64,000 bases of DNA from JAHBNG01 sp039028975. Lineage in GTDB: Bacteria; Chloroflexota; Anaerolineae; Caldilineales; Caldilineaceae. Shown piece by piece: positions 8,135 to 18,000 of the stretch (positions are counted from its first letter, which is position 1; every line of letters starts with the position of its first letter). Location: positions 1 to 64,000 of the forward strand of contig JBCCHB010000069.1 in the NCBI GenBank assembly GCA_039028975.1, written 5' to 3'. The notes beneath the pieces are model-generated. The model saw nothing but the letters and a program-made list of their open reading frames with translations. It did not search any database and had not been told where the DNA came from. Both the position numbers and the translations under genes were made by a program.

Positions 8135-8361
8135 TGCCTCGCCCCAAGCTCCAAACCAAGATCTACCGTTTCGACATTAACATGACCTTGCGGGAAGGAG
8201 AAGACGACGATCTTATTGAATTCTTCCAGAGCATACCCAAGCGCAGCCGAGTCCTAGCCGTCAAGACCGCCCTCCGTTCAGGCAAGCTCAAAATAGCCGT
8301 CCAGTCCGACCTACCAGAAGACGATGAACTCGCCGATGCTTTAGACGATCTGATGTTTTGA
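8134..8361 (+). CDS. ParR-like ribbon-helix-helix adaptor
   Basis: A 75-aa protein translated from the ATG overlapping the parM-like stop. Residues about 9-50 (KIYRFDINMTLRE, then helices ending VKTALRSGKL) match a ribbon-helix-helix DNA-binding fold. The end is acidic and hydrophobic (DDELADALDDLMF), like the filament-binding tail of ParR. In the family, ParR binds parC repeats and caps ParM filaments. Family assignment rests on size, fold pattern and gene order. Confidence 0.75.
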   Translation: MPRPKLQTKIYRFDINMTLREGEDDDLIEFFQSIPKRSRVLAVKTALRSGKLKIAVQSDLPEDDELADALDDLMF

Positions 8362-8380
8362 AGGAAGTGTTTAGCCAGAA

Positions 8381-8467
8381 GATTGTCAGCAGTCAGCTTA
8401 CTAATCACCCTGCTACTCTTTGTACAACAAGTAACTCAGCGAGAGCACAAGCTAATAGCTGACAATC
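8381..8467. repeat. Inverted GTCAGC repeat downstream of parR-like gene
   Basis: GATTGTCAGCAGTCAGCTT (8381-8399) is matched inverted by 8449-8467 at 16 of 19 positions. More GCTGAC units follow to about 8482 (ACCGGCTGACAAGCT). The core is the same as in the repeats upstream of parM, so the par operon is flanked on both sides by related sites. Confidence 0.6.
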
Positions 8468-8535
8468 TGACCGGCTGACAAGCTATCTTGACGCAAGTTA
8501 TAAGGGTCTATAGATTGACGCAAGATTCACCAGAG

Positions 8536-8570
8536 AGGCAAATTGGGCCAAAATCAGCCCCAATTTGCCT
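8536..8570. other. Perfect 12-bp hairpin
   Basis: AGGCAAATTGGG (8536-8547) and CCCAATTTGCCT (8559-8570) form a perfect stem around an 11-base loop. No T-run follows, so it is more likely a structured RNA or origin hairpin than an intrinsic terminator. Confidence 0.6.
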
Positions 8571-8965
8571 GCATCGGTCAAGCCTGCCCCGGTGAAGGTA
8601 GGGAGCAGCGTTCAATTCAAGATGGACCAACCACTCAGTCCACCATATTGACTATCCAAACCCTTGGACCGCACCCCCCGGTCCAGAAGTACTCATGACA
8701 TAATGATGGAGATGACAAGCTTATGCTGAACAAAGTCGACGTGATAAGGAATCAGGATCAAATAAAACCCGAAACTTCGACGCTGTCATCTCGAGTTCCC
8801 AAGGGATCTTTCATTTGGTTTTATAAAATTCTCACTCCTAAGTGAGACAAAGGGGACAAGCATCTCCGTGACTAACAAGATCTTCATCTCAATCATCTCA
8901 ATCATCTTTTGCAAACAAGGAGCAAAGTATGCCAACTCAACAACCAAACACAAAGGAGGACCGCC

Positions 8966-9319
8966 ATGCGCCGCAACAATAACGTCTTTCTCATGGGCAC
9001 CGTTACCTCACACAGTACCCGAACCATTCCCGTCGATGGCGAAACAACTCCCGTCATGGACCTCCTCGTCCAGACCGACAATCCAGACAAAGGCGGTCGC
9101 CATAGAGTCTTCGTCACCGGACGCCAGGCCACTGAGCTATTCCACTTCATGAACGCCTCCCAGGACGAACCCCTGGAGGTGACCATCCTAGGTTGGTTGC
9201 ATAGCCAGGTAGATGGAGCCGTTGTCATGGCCGGGCGAGTCACCGCGGTGGTCCCCAGAGCCGTGCGCAAGCTAGCCGTCGAGTCGATTCGCAAGGAACG
9301 CTTACTCGAAAGCCGATGA
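8966..9319 (+). CDS. ssb-like: Short single-stranded DNA-binding protein
   Basis: A 117-aa OB-fold protein. I start it at MRRNNN (8966), behind AAAGGAGG with a 5-base gap; an upstream in-frame start at 8909 lacks a site. NNVFLMGTVTSH at the front and VFVTGRQATELFHFM then LEVTILGWLHSQ are the usual SSB strand pattern. SSB coats single-stranded DNA during replication or transfer. It is shorter than chromosomal SSBs and lacks the acidic C-terminal tip (the end is RKERLLESR), so it probably does not recruit partner proteins the normal way. It is the last gene of the replication/segregation block. Confidence 0.8.
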   Translation: MRRNNNVFLMGTVTSHSTRTIPVDGETTPVMDLLVQTDNPDKGGRHRVFVTGRQATELFHFMNASQDEPLEVTILGWLHSQVDGAVVMAGRVTAVVPRAVRKLAVESIRKERLLESR

Positions 9320-9715
9320 GCGAATGCAAAGATGCTGAAGACGATTGAGATGAGTCGATGATGGAGATAAATCAGATGAAGTTCGACTATCTCACGGAGA
9401 TGCGTGTCCCCCTCATCTTATTCACCCCCCTCATCTCATTCATCTTGTCATCCTCATCATCTTCCGCCTGGACCACCGGACGTGAGGCCAACCGCCACTA
9501 TAGGACCAGAACCTGGATGGGAGGTGGACTAGGGGCAAAACGAACCGTGGACCTGAATGTATCGCGCAGGACCACCAGCGTTAACCCTAGGCTTGGTGGC
9601 CCCTTCTTCTCGTTTTACGGCATTTGCCCTCGCTTTGCTTAATGATGATACTAAGTGCCAAACAGATCGAAGTGCCAGAGACGGCTATTACAGAGGAGCA
9701 AGACATCGAAACAAT
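9320..9715. other. Non-coding region after ssb with GATGA/TCATC repeats
   Basis: No gene is supported here. From 9330 to 9380 GATGA/GAGATGA words recur, and from 9411 to 9466 their complement (TCATC) recurs, giving an imperfect inverted structure related to the repeats just upstream of ssb. A further hairpin-like pair (GGACCACCA near 9570, TGGTGGCCC near 9594) follows. The right end of the element may lie here, but I found no copy of sequence from the integrase flank. Confidence 0.35.
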
Positions 9716-10015
9716 CTAAGCTGCGGTTTCACCTCTGCCAAGTAAAATCGTAACCAACGATATGGCTGCGCCATCGCCTGTTTCCGCTAACGGTTCCCCT
9801 GTAATTTGGAATAGGGCATACCCAACGACAATACTTATGATTGCTGGAGCAATAATTCTGTTACCGATAAACGAGATAAAGCCGATGTTCCAGATGAATC
9901 TGAGGATGCCGATGCCGATGAGTGTTCCGTAAACATCTCGGTTGATGGCACCGAGCACGCCGCGAATTTCGCTACGCCATGCGGATGGCTCTTTTTCCTT
10001 CCTTGGGTGGCGCAT
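9716..10015 (-). CDS. Small hydrophobic membrane protein, uncertain
   Basis: A 99-aa frame with two or three hydrophobic segments (about residues 30-50, 54-70 and 83-93) after a charged N-terminus (MRHPRKEKEPSAWRSEIR). The topology is plausible for a small integral membrane protein, but no good ribosome binding site precedes the ATG and I recognise no family. It could be a fragment of a larger membrane protein disrupted at the element boundary. Confidence 0.4.
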   Translation of the reverse strand: MRHPRKEKEPSAWRSEIRGVLGAINRDVYGTLIGIGILRFIWNIGFISFIGNRIIAPAIISIVVGYALFQITGEPLAETGDGAAISLVTILLGRGETAA

Positions 10016-10102
10016 TGAGGGAAATGCACCACCGGTCTATCACTGCTGTTCTTTGCACCTGTCTTGATAGATATTCAGTAGAGTGCAATGAAAGGATGGC
10101 AT

Positions 10103-10133
10103 CCTCAGATAGGACAACAGGCCATATCTGAGG
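10103..10133 (-). terminator. Hairpin downstream of the metalloprotease/VWA gene
   Basis: CCTCAGATA (10103-10111) and TATCTGAGG (10125-10133) form a perfect 9-bp stem about 60 bases past the stop of the large minus-strand gene. No clear T-run follows, so termination is likely but unproven. Confidence 0.45.
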
Positions 10134-10192
10134 ACGTCGGGTACCCCATGGAGGCCTCTACGAGCTACTGATATTGAATGGAACTTCTGTTC

Positions 10193-13100
10193 CTATCTCA
10201 GAAGTGGTAGATAGATATCATGATTTTCTGCAGACCCGACAGGCGTCGCCGTCGGTACAGGTGTCGCCGTCGGTACAGGTGTGTCCGTTGGATTTTGTGT
10301 GTCGGGCGGCAGATCTGTGATCGTAGGCACGGGAGTATTTGTAGGCACTGATGTAAAGGTGGAGGTAGGTGTCGGTGTAGGCATATTGGTGGCGCTTGAC
10401 GTAGCAGTCGTTGTTGGTGTATCTGTTGGCGTTGACGTAGAAGTCGCCGTGGGCGCTGGTGTCGGCGGTGCAACCAGTAGAATCGAACCCAGTTCGGTGA
10501 GTGACTCATTTCCAGCGCCATCGCGGAAGCGAGCATAGACCCGAGCCTCCTCATCGATTGCTGTATCTGCCAAGCGCCAGGCCACATTCTGTGCAAACGG
10601 TTGCCAACTTGCATCAGCCTGGAATGGGTCATTGCTGATAAGCATCTCTACGATATCGTCAAAGACCGCGGCTTCCTCTTCCTCGTAGGCTTGGAAGGTC
10701 AAAATGACATCCAAATCAGAGGTTGTTGCTGCACCATTGTCAATAACAACTTGAGCTTGCGGCGGAATTGGATCGGCCATGGGCGTGACGGGCTCGCTGG
10801 TCAGGACCGCACTCTGGTGGTCATCTGCATCAATGGCGAAGATGCGATAGTAGTATGTCTGGTCATTTTCTGCAGGGTCGCTGTAGATGCCTGTGAGTGG
10901 TAGCTCGGTGACCTGAAGGCTCCATGGCCCATCAAGGCTTGTTGCACGATACAACAGGATAGAAGTGTATTCATCCTTCACATCATAGGTAAGGGTGACG
11001 GCGCTGCTGGCTGCAATGGCTCGGAAATATTCTGGTGCTTCGATCTGACCATCATCGGGGTTCAAGGGATCTTGTTGGTGAATCAGCACCTCTGCTCCAT
11101 CGTTCTCACCATCACCATCTGTGTCGGGATTCTCTGGATCGGTTCCCGATAGGAACTCGCTCAGGTTGTCTAGCCCATCCAGATCCAAATCGAGGTTCGG
11201 ATCATCGACACCATACTCTGCCTCGAACGCGTCTGGCAGCGAATCGTTGTCCGTATCTTGCCCCTCTGCAACGGAGAAGGCACCCAAAACTTCGCGCTGG
11301 GATGCTACGTGAGATGAACGGACCACAACTCGGTAGCCAGCATCATTGGACGCTTGGTCACCGCCTTGTAGGCTTCGGCTTGTTGCCACAGTTTGATTGG
11401 CTCGCGTAAACAAACCTGCATAGAGTCCATCACCCGCACGACCATCGTCGTGTTGACCATCGTCCAGCAACTGGACAACTGTCTCGGTACCTTGTGCGGA
11501 TGTAACAACCGCCTCCAACTCGGCATCGGTAATCGGTTCGTTGCCCGAAAGGAAGGCGTAAATTGGAATACGGTTGCCCGTTTCGTAGCTCGTATCGAGT
11601 CGATCTGGCAGCAAGACATCTAGGGTTACGTTGGAGCGGCTGCTTACGATTACTTGGTAAGGAATTGTCTCTTGCGCACCACCGGAATAAGTAACCAGTA
11701 GATTCCATTGACCAGGCACAGGATTGTCAATGCGCCAACCCAAATGTCCACTCTGCGAGTCTTCGAAGGTGTAGGGCGGTGAGTTGGGCCCCATCACGCT
11801 GCCGTCTGGCATCTCCAGGAACAGCTCCAGGGTGGTATCGACGTTGGTCCAATCCAGCGCAACCAGAACTTCGGTTGTTGCGTCATCGATAAGGACTTCG
11901 TAGCTCTGCTCTTGTTCAATTGGTGAAATCAAGCCTTGCTCGGATAGAAGGCGTTGCCGACCTTCTTCTTGAGAGAGGATATACTCAAATGCGTTAGCTA
12001 GATCCAGATTAGTTTGATCGGTTGATACATCTTGGATAGCAGTTGGACTATTGGCAGCCTGTATGGGCAGGCTCTGGAAGACATCGTTGAAGAAGTGGAG
12101 GCCACCGGTTTTCTGTGCAATCTCCTGCATGAGCAATTCATCCGAAGCGGGTCCGAATGCAATGGTGGTAACAGGACAACCGCTGGCAATAACAGTCGAT
12201 TCTACATCTGACCAGTAAAGAGATGCGGTCTCCATTCCGTCGGAAAGCAATACAAAGGAACAGCGGCTGTTGCCGGTCGTGCTAGCAGTTCGTTGAGCCA
12301 CAGCCTCATTAAGACCATCTCCGATACTAGTCAAATTAGCTGTAGTCAATGCATTGATATAGCTTTGAGCACTATTTTTGACAGACAGGTTTACAGCCGT
12401 TAAGCCGAATGGTTCTGGTGAGACATCTGTTTCAAACGGAATGACCCCCAACCCATCCTGATTTGGTAGAATATCGAGATAAAAGTTGGCCGCTGCTTTG
12501 GCCGCGACCATCTTTTCATCATCAGCCATAGAGCCAGAGCGATCAATCACAAGTAGGTGATCGGTCCGCGCCGCATCGTAGACAACACTGCTCGCGCTTG
12601 TATCTGAAGCCAAAATAGTTGAGCTGCCGGGTTCCTCCAAAGTGATCTCCAAATCGTAGACACCGTTGGGCTTGCCGTCTGGCGCGTCAACAACAAGCCA
12701 GTACTGCTCTTGTACAAAACCACCCGTAACGACGCGGGCATTGTCACCGTCAACCTTGGCTTCAAAATCACGATAATTTAGCCCAGCAACCACCGGCGAA
12801 TTCGGTGAGCTAGCGTTAACCGAGACCTGGGCCAGTAGTTTATTGCCTGTGCCAACAAAAGTCCGGGCACCGTCATTCGGCATCACAATATCCAGGGATG
12901 GCTGAACACAACTCATGATCAGCTTGGTTTTCTCGGCTGAGTTGGCTAACCCACCGACAATTGCCGTTACCCGGGTAATGCCATTGTTGAGAAAGCTTTG
13001 GCTCCAGCGTTCGCCGCTGCCTTCTACATGATTGTGAAATACATTGCCATTCTGGGTAACGATATGGTAAAAGGGACGCCCTTTTGTGGTATCAAACGAG

Positions 13101-14242
13101 ACGGAAACAACTGGACAGTTGTCCCCAACTGGAGCGGAGGCATAGCGTGCCCCATAGCGAGAAATGAACGGGATGTCGATAGTTGCCGATGTACCAACAG
13201 TAATAGTTACCCCTTTCGATGGCATGATGGGGCCATACTTTAGTTGAGTAAGACCAAGTGCCAGGGCCTGCTCTTCGTCGATATAGTTGTATGAATCGTC
13301 GGGCAGATTGGTTAGATCTTTGGTCCAGTTGGCTACGACAAAGCGTCGAAATGCTTCATCGAATCGCTGACCTGCCCCGAGGCTTGAGAGTGCGCTGTTC
13401 ACGGCTGCTATATCATTGCTTGATTCGGCAGCTTCCCATAAGACACGCAGTGCATCAATACCTAATTCTGGCTCGGTGCTTACCGTGCCAAACTGCTCAG
13501 TAAAGTACTTCCAGAAAAGAGCAGCTTTGTACGGTCGCTGTGTGCTCGTTACATCTGAGTTCGCATTTTCCGAAGCTAGATATCGATTCACCTCTTTATT
13601 GAACGATGATGAGACTGCGCTATGTGCAGTTGGCCAATTATCTATGTTGGGCGCAGCATTATCCTCGATAGCTCGGGCTGTTCCTTCATAAAACCAAAAC
13701 TCCTCCCTTAGATCGTAGCTAAACTGAACTCGGTGAAACAGCTCATGCCCTAAGACTTTCTGAATAGATTCAGGTGTGTCGAAACAGACAGTACTTGTCA
13801 CGAAGTAATTACGGCCCGTGCTGGTGTACCCATTACACATGGGATCACCTTTCGAATTGACCTGCTCAAAAAGGTAAACATTCAGGCGACCTGTGGCAGT
13901 AGGGGGACGAAAGCCAAAGTCGCTTACATACCGATTCCAGTAGGTTTGAATGTGGTTGGCGGCAGTTTGGGCCTCTACGTCCGTAGCATCGATATCGTAG
14001 TAGACACAGAAGTTGGGCCGGGTGATAACCGAGGAAAATGTGTTTGGGGCTTCATCTGGTGGATCGACAGGTGTGGTGGGGCAGTTTAGCTGAGTAAGTG
14101 GAGCGGCCACCACTGACTTACTTAAGTCAAATCGAGACCGGATTTGACCATCGTGGGGTGGAATGGTCGTGAACATAATGAATACAATAAGTAGCAAACG
14201 CGTCCACGGACGTTTACGGAACGAACAAATTATTTTGGACAT
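10193..14242 (-). CDS. Secreted metalloprotease-like protein with VWA domain and C-terminal stalk
   Basis: A 1349-aa exported protein. Start chosen at MSKIICS (14242) behind GAGGAGG; residues about 12-35 form a signal peptide. An HExxH zinc motif is seen in GHELFHRVQF (H166, E167, H170), followed about 20 residues later by WFYEGTARAIED, the third-ligand region of gluzincin-like proteases. A von Willebrand A domain begins near residue 560 with the metal site DRSGSM. A block of Asp-rich thrombospondin-3-like repeats (DTDNDSLPD, DLDLDGLDNLSE, NPDTDGDGENDG) suggests calcium binding. The end is a Thr/Pro stalk and the tail NHDIYLPLLR. This fits a cell-surface protease or adhesin displayed by the stalk. 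It has its own promoter region, separated by a terminator from the upstream operon. Confidence 0.85.
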   Translation of the reverse strand: MSKIICSFRKRPWTRLLLIVFIMFTTIPPHDGQIRSRFDLSKSVVAAPLTQLNCPTTPVDPPDEAPNTFSSVITRPNFCVYYDIDATDVEAQTAANHIQTYWNRYVSDFGFRPPTATGRLNVYLFEQVNSKGDPMCNGYTSTGRNYFVTSTVCFDTPESIQKVLGHELFHRVQFSYDLREEFWFYEGTARAIEDNAAPNIDNWPTAHSAVSSSFNKEVNRYLASENANSDVTSTQRPYKAALFWKYFTEQFGTVSTEPELGIDALRVLWEAAESSNDIAAVNSALSSLGAGQRFDEAFRRFVVANWTKDLTNLPDDSYNYIDEEQALALGLTQLKYGPIMPSKGVTITVGTSATIDIPFISRYGARYASAPVGDNCPVVSVSFDTTKGRPFYHIVTQNGNVFHNHVEGSGERWSQSFLNNGITRVTAIVGGLANSAEKTKLIMSCVQPSLDIVMPNDGARTFVGTGNKLLAQVSVNASSPNSPVVAGLNYRDFEAKVDGDNARVVTGGFVQEQYWLVVDAPDGKPNGVYDLEITLEEPGSSTILASDTSASSVVYDAARTDHLLVIDRSGSMADDEKMVAAKAAANFYLDILPNQDGLGVIPFETDVSPEPFGLTAVNLSVKNSAQSYINALTTANLTSIGDGLNEAVAQRTASTTGNSRCSFVLLSDGMETASLYWSDVESTVIASGCPVTTIAFGPASDELLMQEIAQKTGGLHFFNDVFQSLPIQAANSPTAIQDVSTDQTNLDLANAFEYILSQEEGRQRLLSEQGLISPIEQEQSYEVLIDDATTEVLVALDWTNVDTTLELFLEMPDGSVMGPNSPPYTFEDSQSGHLGWRIDNPVPGQWNLLVTYSGGAQETIPYQVIVSSRSNVTLDVLLPDRLDTSYETGNRIPIYAFLSGNEPITDAELEAVVTSAQGTETVVQLLDDGQHDDGRAGDGLYAGLFTRANQTVATSRSLQGGDQASNDAGYRVVVRSSHVASQREVLGAFSVAEGQDTDNDSLPDAFEAEYGVDDPNLDLDLDGLDNLSEFLSGTDPENPDTDGDGENDGAEVLIHQQDPLNPDDGQIEAPEYFRAIAASSAVTLTYDVKDEYTSILLYRATSLDGPWSLQVTELPLTGIYSDPAENDQTYYYRIFAIDADDHQSAVLTSEPVTPMADPIPPQAQVVIDNGAATTSDLDVILTFQAYEEEEAAVFDDIVEMLISNDPFQADASWQPFAQNVAWRLADTAIDEEARVYARFRDGAGNESLTELGSILLVAPPTPAPTATSTSTPTDTPTTTATSSATNMPTPTPTSTFTSVPTNTPVPTITDLPPDTQNPTDTPVPTATPVPTATPVGSAENHDIYLPLLR

Positions 14243-14434
14243 CTGTCCTCCTCTCAAAGGGTATTGTAGGAGCCAAAATATACTTTAGCGTCTTTTGGCC
14301 GCTCTTCATGAATAGGGCGAAAAGAGAATCGGCATTATTAATTGGCAACCACCTGATAACTTGACGATACTACGTGCAATTGGGCAGCATTGTTATACAG
14401 ACTTGCAGCAGCGATGCAATATCCAGTGTAAAAC

Positions 14435-14463
14435 AAAAGTGCTGGCCATCGGCCAGCACTTTT
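14435..14463. terminator. Strong bidirectional terminator
   Basis: AAAAGTGCTGGCC (14435-14447) and GGCCAGCACTTTT (14451-14463) form a perfect 13-bp stem with a 3-base loop and T-runs on both strands. It ends the minus-strand secreted-protein operon, 53 bases past the stop at 14516. The rest of the 273-bp gap up to the next gene's start holds its promoter, which I cannot pinpoint. Confidence 0.9.
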
Positions 14464-14515
14464 CCCTTAAGCTACCATCACAATTCTATTATTGAATCTA
14501 TTTGAGAGGATTCTT

Positions 14516-15034
14516 CTATTCGGCGGTCGTTGTGTTAAACATTACCTGAATAACCTTTGGCTCACTGTTATTTGCGGGTAAATCGAATGGCGTACTTTCT
14601 GCGACTACTGATTCACTTTCGACCTCATAAACTACCCACCGAAATGGACCAGTACCCCAATCCTTTTCTTCAACCCACCAGATGGTTTTGCCGTTGACGA
14701 CGGTTCCTCGCCACCCATCAACGTCATGCCAGTCATCTTGAAAATCTTGCCATTGGACGATAGACGAAAGTCCACTTTGAACTGGCTGAACTTCCAAAAG
14801 CAAGATGGCCACAGGAGGCTTCGGCTTCTTTGGTTCGCTGGTTGCGGCTGGTGTTGGAACGTCTGTCGGCGTTGGGATGGGTGTTGCCGTTGGCCGTGGC
14901 GTTACAGTTGGTCTTGGAGGGGGGCCTTCCTGGCCCGAGACAGGTTTTGATACCGATGCTTGCCAACTGCAAAACAGTACCGCCACGCAAAGAACTGTTA
15001 ACAAAAAACTATAGTTTCTTGACAGTTTAAACAT
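14516..15034 (-). CDS. Small secreted protein with Pro/Thr stalk
   Basis: A 172-aa exported protein. The start MFKLSRNYSF (15034) has GGGAGGGAAGG upstream, and its A shares a base with the upstream stop (TAATG), so it is translationally coupled to the C11-protease gene. A signal peptide spans about residues 1-35. A 40-residue Pro/Thr spacer follows (TPRPTATPIPTPTD), then a compact Trp-rich C-terminal domain of about 90 residues (VDGWRGTVVNGKTIWWVEE) of unknown family. It may be a surface partner, inhibitor or chaperone of the neighbouring protease; that is inference from gene order. Confidence 0.7.
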   Translation of the reverse strand: MFKLSRNYSFLLTVLCVAVLFCSWQASVSKPVSGQEGPPPRPTVTPRPTATPIPTPTDVPTPAATSEPKKPKPPVAILLLEVQPVQSGLSSIVQWQDFQDDWHDVDGWRGTVVNGKTIWWVEEKDWGTGPFRWVVYEVESESVVAESTPFDLPANNSEPKVIQVMFNTTTAE

Positions 15035-18000
15035 TACCTTCCCTCCCCTTGAAAGAATGGCAACCAAATCGTTGATCTGAAAGGTTGTTGATTGCCTATC
15101 TGAGACTCTGTCTGTAATGGCTCAGCTATTTGCAGCCATTCCTCTTTCACGCCAATGGTGCTTGGGCGTACGGGCAGGTTGACATCTCGTCTCGATGCAT
15201 CATTGACGCCATCACTATCTAAGAAGTCTACAACGGAAACAACCGCATTACTAATGACAGTTGTAGACATAATGTTATTGTATGATAATTCGCCGCCAAA
15301 CTCATCTAATTCAAACACTGCCCCATAGCTTGTATTTGCATTTGCTGAATCCACCTGCGCATAAACGATGGTTCCAACTTCCAGTGTAGAAGTAAATACG
15401 CTAAGCGTTGACGTATAGTATCTGTCATTTAGCGTCAAGCTTACGCTAGCCCCTGGAGGTAATGGCAATGCTGGCCCTGTTACAGCCCAAACCATGCCTT
15501 GGAAGGAAAGTCCCGTCCAAATTTGATTTGGTCCACTGGGAGTTGGATTTGGATCAACATATACGTCAACCCAGAAGTCATTAGTGACGGTAATCTCCCC
15601 TTGATTTCGTATGGTTAATTGTACATTATCGGTAACGGCAACCATATTTGTAATTGTCAAATCAGATGCTGATGAAGAATAGTTATCTAACACGATTGGC
15701 AAGTATACAGGAGGCTGGGGAGGGGTCGGTATCGCTGGCAAAAATATTGGTCGGGAATTCGGTATATGTACAGCCAATGATAGTTGCTCATTCTCATAGA
15801 AAGTATGCGAAGCAAAAACATCGGATAACGGACCTTGTATATGTGAGACCATTAGATCATATATGGCATTTGTCTCTCCGTACACGCCAACAATGTACTC
15901 ACCATTAAAAGGAGCCTCAAAATTAACGTCATCATCTCCTTTATCAATGCTTCCATCATCAACAGACCAATAATTATCTGTATGCCATACAAATAGATTT
16001 GCATCTGTATTAACGTCATCCTCCACATTTAGATTGAGGTGGATTTCATCACCAATGCCGGCGCTGAACAGAAAGTACTGTGTTTCGCCACTATTGATTT
16101 CTATATCTGAAGGTGTGTAGTTAAATTTGACGATTGCGGGAAATCGGGTTGGATTGGCACCACTTTTGCCCCAAATATGCATCTCAACGGGACCAGGTGT
16201 TAAAGGCCATCTTGAAAGCGGGATCGAAATAGGTTCACCTAGCTCAATAGTCTTACTGATCGCTTGCATAAGAATAGAGCCGTCATCAAGTTCTGATTGA
16301 GTGGCATTTACTTTTTTAGCAACTTGCGTATTTGGTGCTCCTTCCTCTGCTTGGTATTGATAAGCATAAATCTGAAGATCTGCTACAGTAATACCGGGTC
16401 CTTGAGAGATAGTTACGTCAAGTTGACTTCCAGCAACCCATTGGCTTGGTATGGTAGCAGATATTACAGGACGCGGAGAACTGCCTGTATCTACAATGTA
16501 CGATTCGGTGATTATGTTATCCCCTTCGTTTCCCTCGATGAAACTGTTGTTTGAATCAACTGTGGCCGTCAGAATCATGGTTCCGACGTTGCGTGGTACA
16601 AAGGTAGTTTCAACCATATGTACGCCAGTAATCATGTCACCTGCACTAACAGTATTCGTAAAAAACACACCATTAGAATCTGCTATTTTGAATTCAACTA
16701 GTGCGTTCTGCGCTTCCTCTTCGGTACGAACGGCAACTGCAAAACGAGAGGGGATACCAACGCTGAGCATTCCTGGAAAATCCAATGGAAAGATTACGCG
16801 CTCGAAGCTAAGTTCACCGTCGGTCACGACAGGTGGGAATTCAGGTAAACAGAAATCTCCTCTGGCCGATTTTGATTGCCAAACACGATGAAAGACGTCT
16901 GCCCAAGTTTTCGAGTCTTCCGATTGTACAAAGGCGAATGGGTGTTCGTTGGGAAAATCTTTAGTTGTTTCATTACTGGCTAGCCTAACCGTATCTGTAT
17001 ACCAATAAGAATGCCAACTGATAAATTGAGTCTCCTCATTGGTTTCCTCATCGATGCCCTTTTCCCCCACAAAATCTGTATAAAGTGCTAGCCCAGAACC
17101 GCCAAACTCCCACAGAGGTTTGGGGTCTGTTTCTGCGAACCAAGGTCGACCGATCTTACTAGTGCTGGTAATAATCGCGCTCTCCACTAGTGTGCTAATC
17201 GCGCTAGCATGTTGCTGCACTTCTGAGATTGTGCTATATTCGTCTGCCAGTTTTGTCACAAAGTCGGCAAGATCAGAAAGCCCATCCGGTGGCTTGGTCT
17301 CCCAGTCCTGCGGAGCACAATAGGTTGTATCATATTTTAGGCTATTGGTGTAAGCATCGCTGATCTTTATTTCGTTGAAGATCCCTGGTTCTAGCAACGC
17401 TGAGGACATGGCGTCAATCGTGTCTTTAATCGGTTGAAGCTTGCTACTATCAACCGCGACTAATAAATGAGGGTGTCCACCAAATTCGTTCGTATCGGTG
17501 ATCTTTGCATCTGCCTCAAGCAAAACCTGATGATAATCGCGTACAATAGCATTTGCCATGCCACTAGCGGTTTGATCAGGTGTCATACTGACTAACGAGC
17601 GGCGCATGATTTCGGGTCCGAAATATGTATAATTGGGGGAACCAATCATAACCTCGGCATAGGGCTGGCCTTCTGGATTGGATAGCTCGTAAAACTCCTC
17701 TATACTGGCTGCAAAACAGTGGGTAAGGTCCAACACGGTTAATGGATTTTGACCGCCATCTGTCCCGATTTCCAGCGCTTGTTGTAGCTCATAAGGTGAA
17801 ATTAAGCCTTCGTCATTAAAATCCGTAATGTCGGGATGGCTTAATTTGCGCGATGGCGGCAGGGGAGGAAGGATATCATCCACAGCATGGACACTACTGG
17901 CGGTTACTGACTCTGGGAAGATATCGGTAACATCGGTTTTTGGAGCTAGGGGCAAACCATGTCCGATGTAGGCGAAGTATGAGTTGTCTGCTGGATGGGT

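Larger units (their letters stand above)
8362..8965. other. Non-coding region between parR-like gene and ssb
   Basis: About 600 bp with no supported gene. It holds the second GTCAGC/GCTGAC repeat block, a perfect 12-bp hairpin at 8536-8570, and a direct repeat TTGACGCAAG at 8488-8497 and 8515-8524. TTGACG (8488) and TATAGA (8509) are 15 bp apart, a slightly short sigma-70-like pair that would transcribe into the hairpin. TCAATCATC repeats lie at 8884-8909 just before ssb. A plus-strand frame at 8868 overlaps ssb in another phase and is not supported. Confidence 0.4.

Noticed and set aside
8868..9152. Plus-strand 94-aa frame before and over ssb
   Set aside because: Runs out of phase with the SSB frame, which has a clear family pattern and a strong ribosome binding site.
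9358..9642. Plus-strand 94-aa frame after ssb
   Set aside because: Low-complexity translation of the GATGA/TCATC repeats with no ribosome site or domain.
9642..9719. Short plus-strand frame starting MMILSAKQIEVPE
   Set aside because: Only 25 codons, no ribosome binding site and no sign of conservation; could be a fragment but cannot be supported.
1..10192. tRNA gene or matching att repeats at the element ends
   Set aside because: I looked for a tRNA-like end and for long direct repeats between the integrase flank and 9.3-10.2 kb and found none by eye; the left end may lie outside the window.
10281..10538. Plus-strand Val/Gly-rich frame inside the stalk region of the VWA protein gene
   Set aside because: It is the opposite-strand reading of Thr/Pro codons; the same happens opposite the RodZ-like stalk at 28445-28684.
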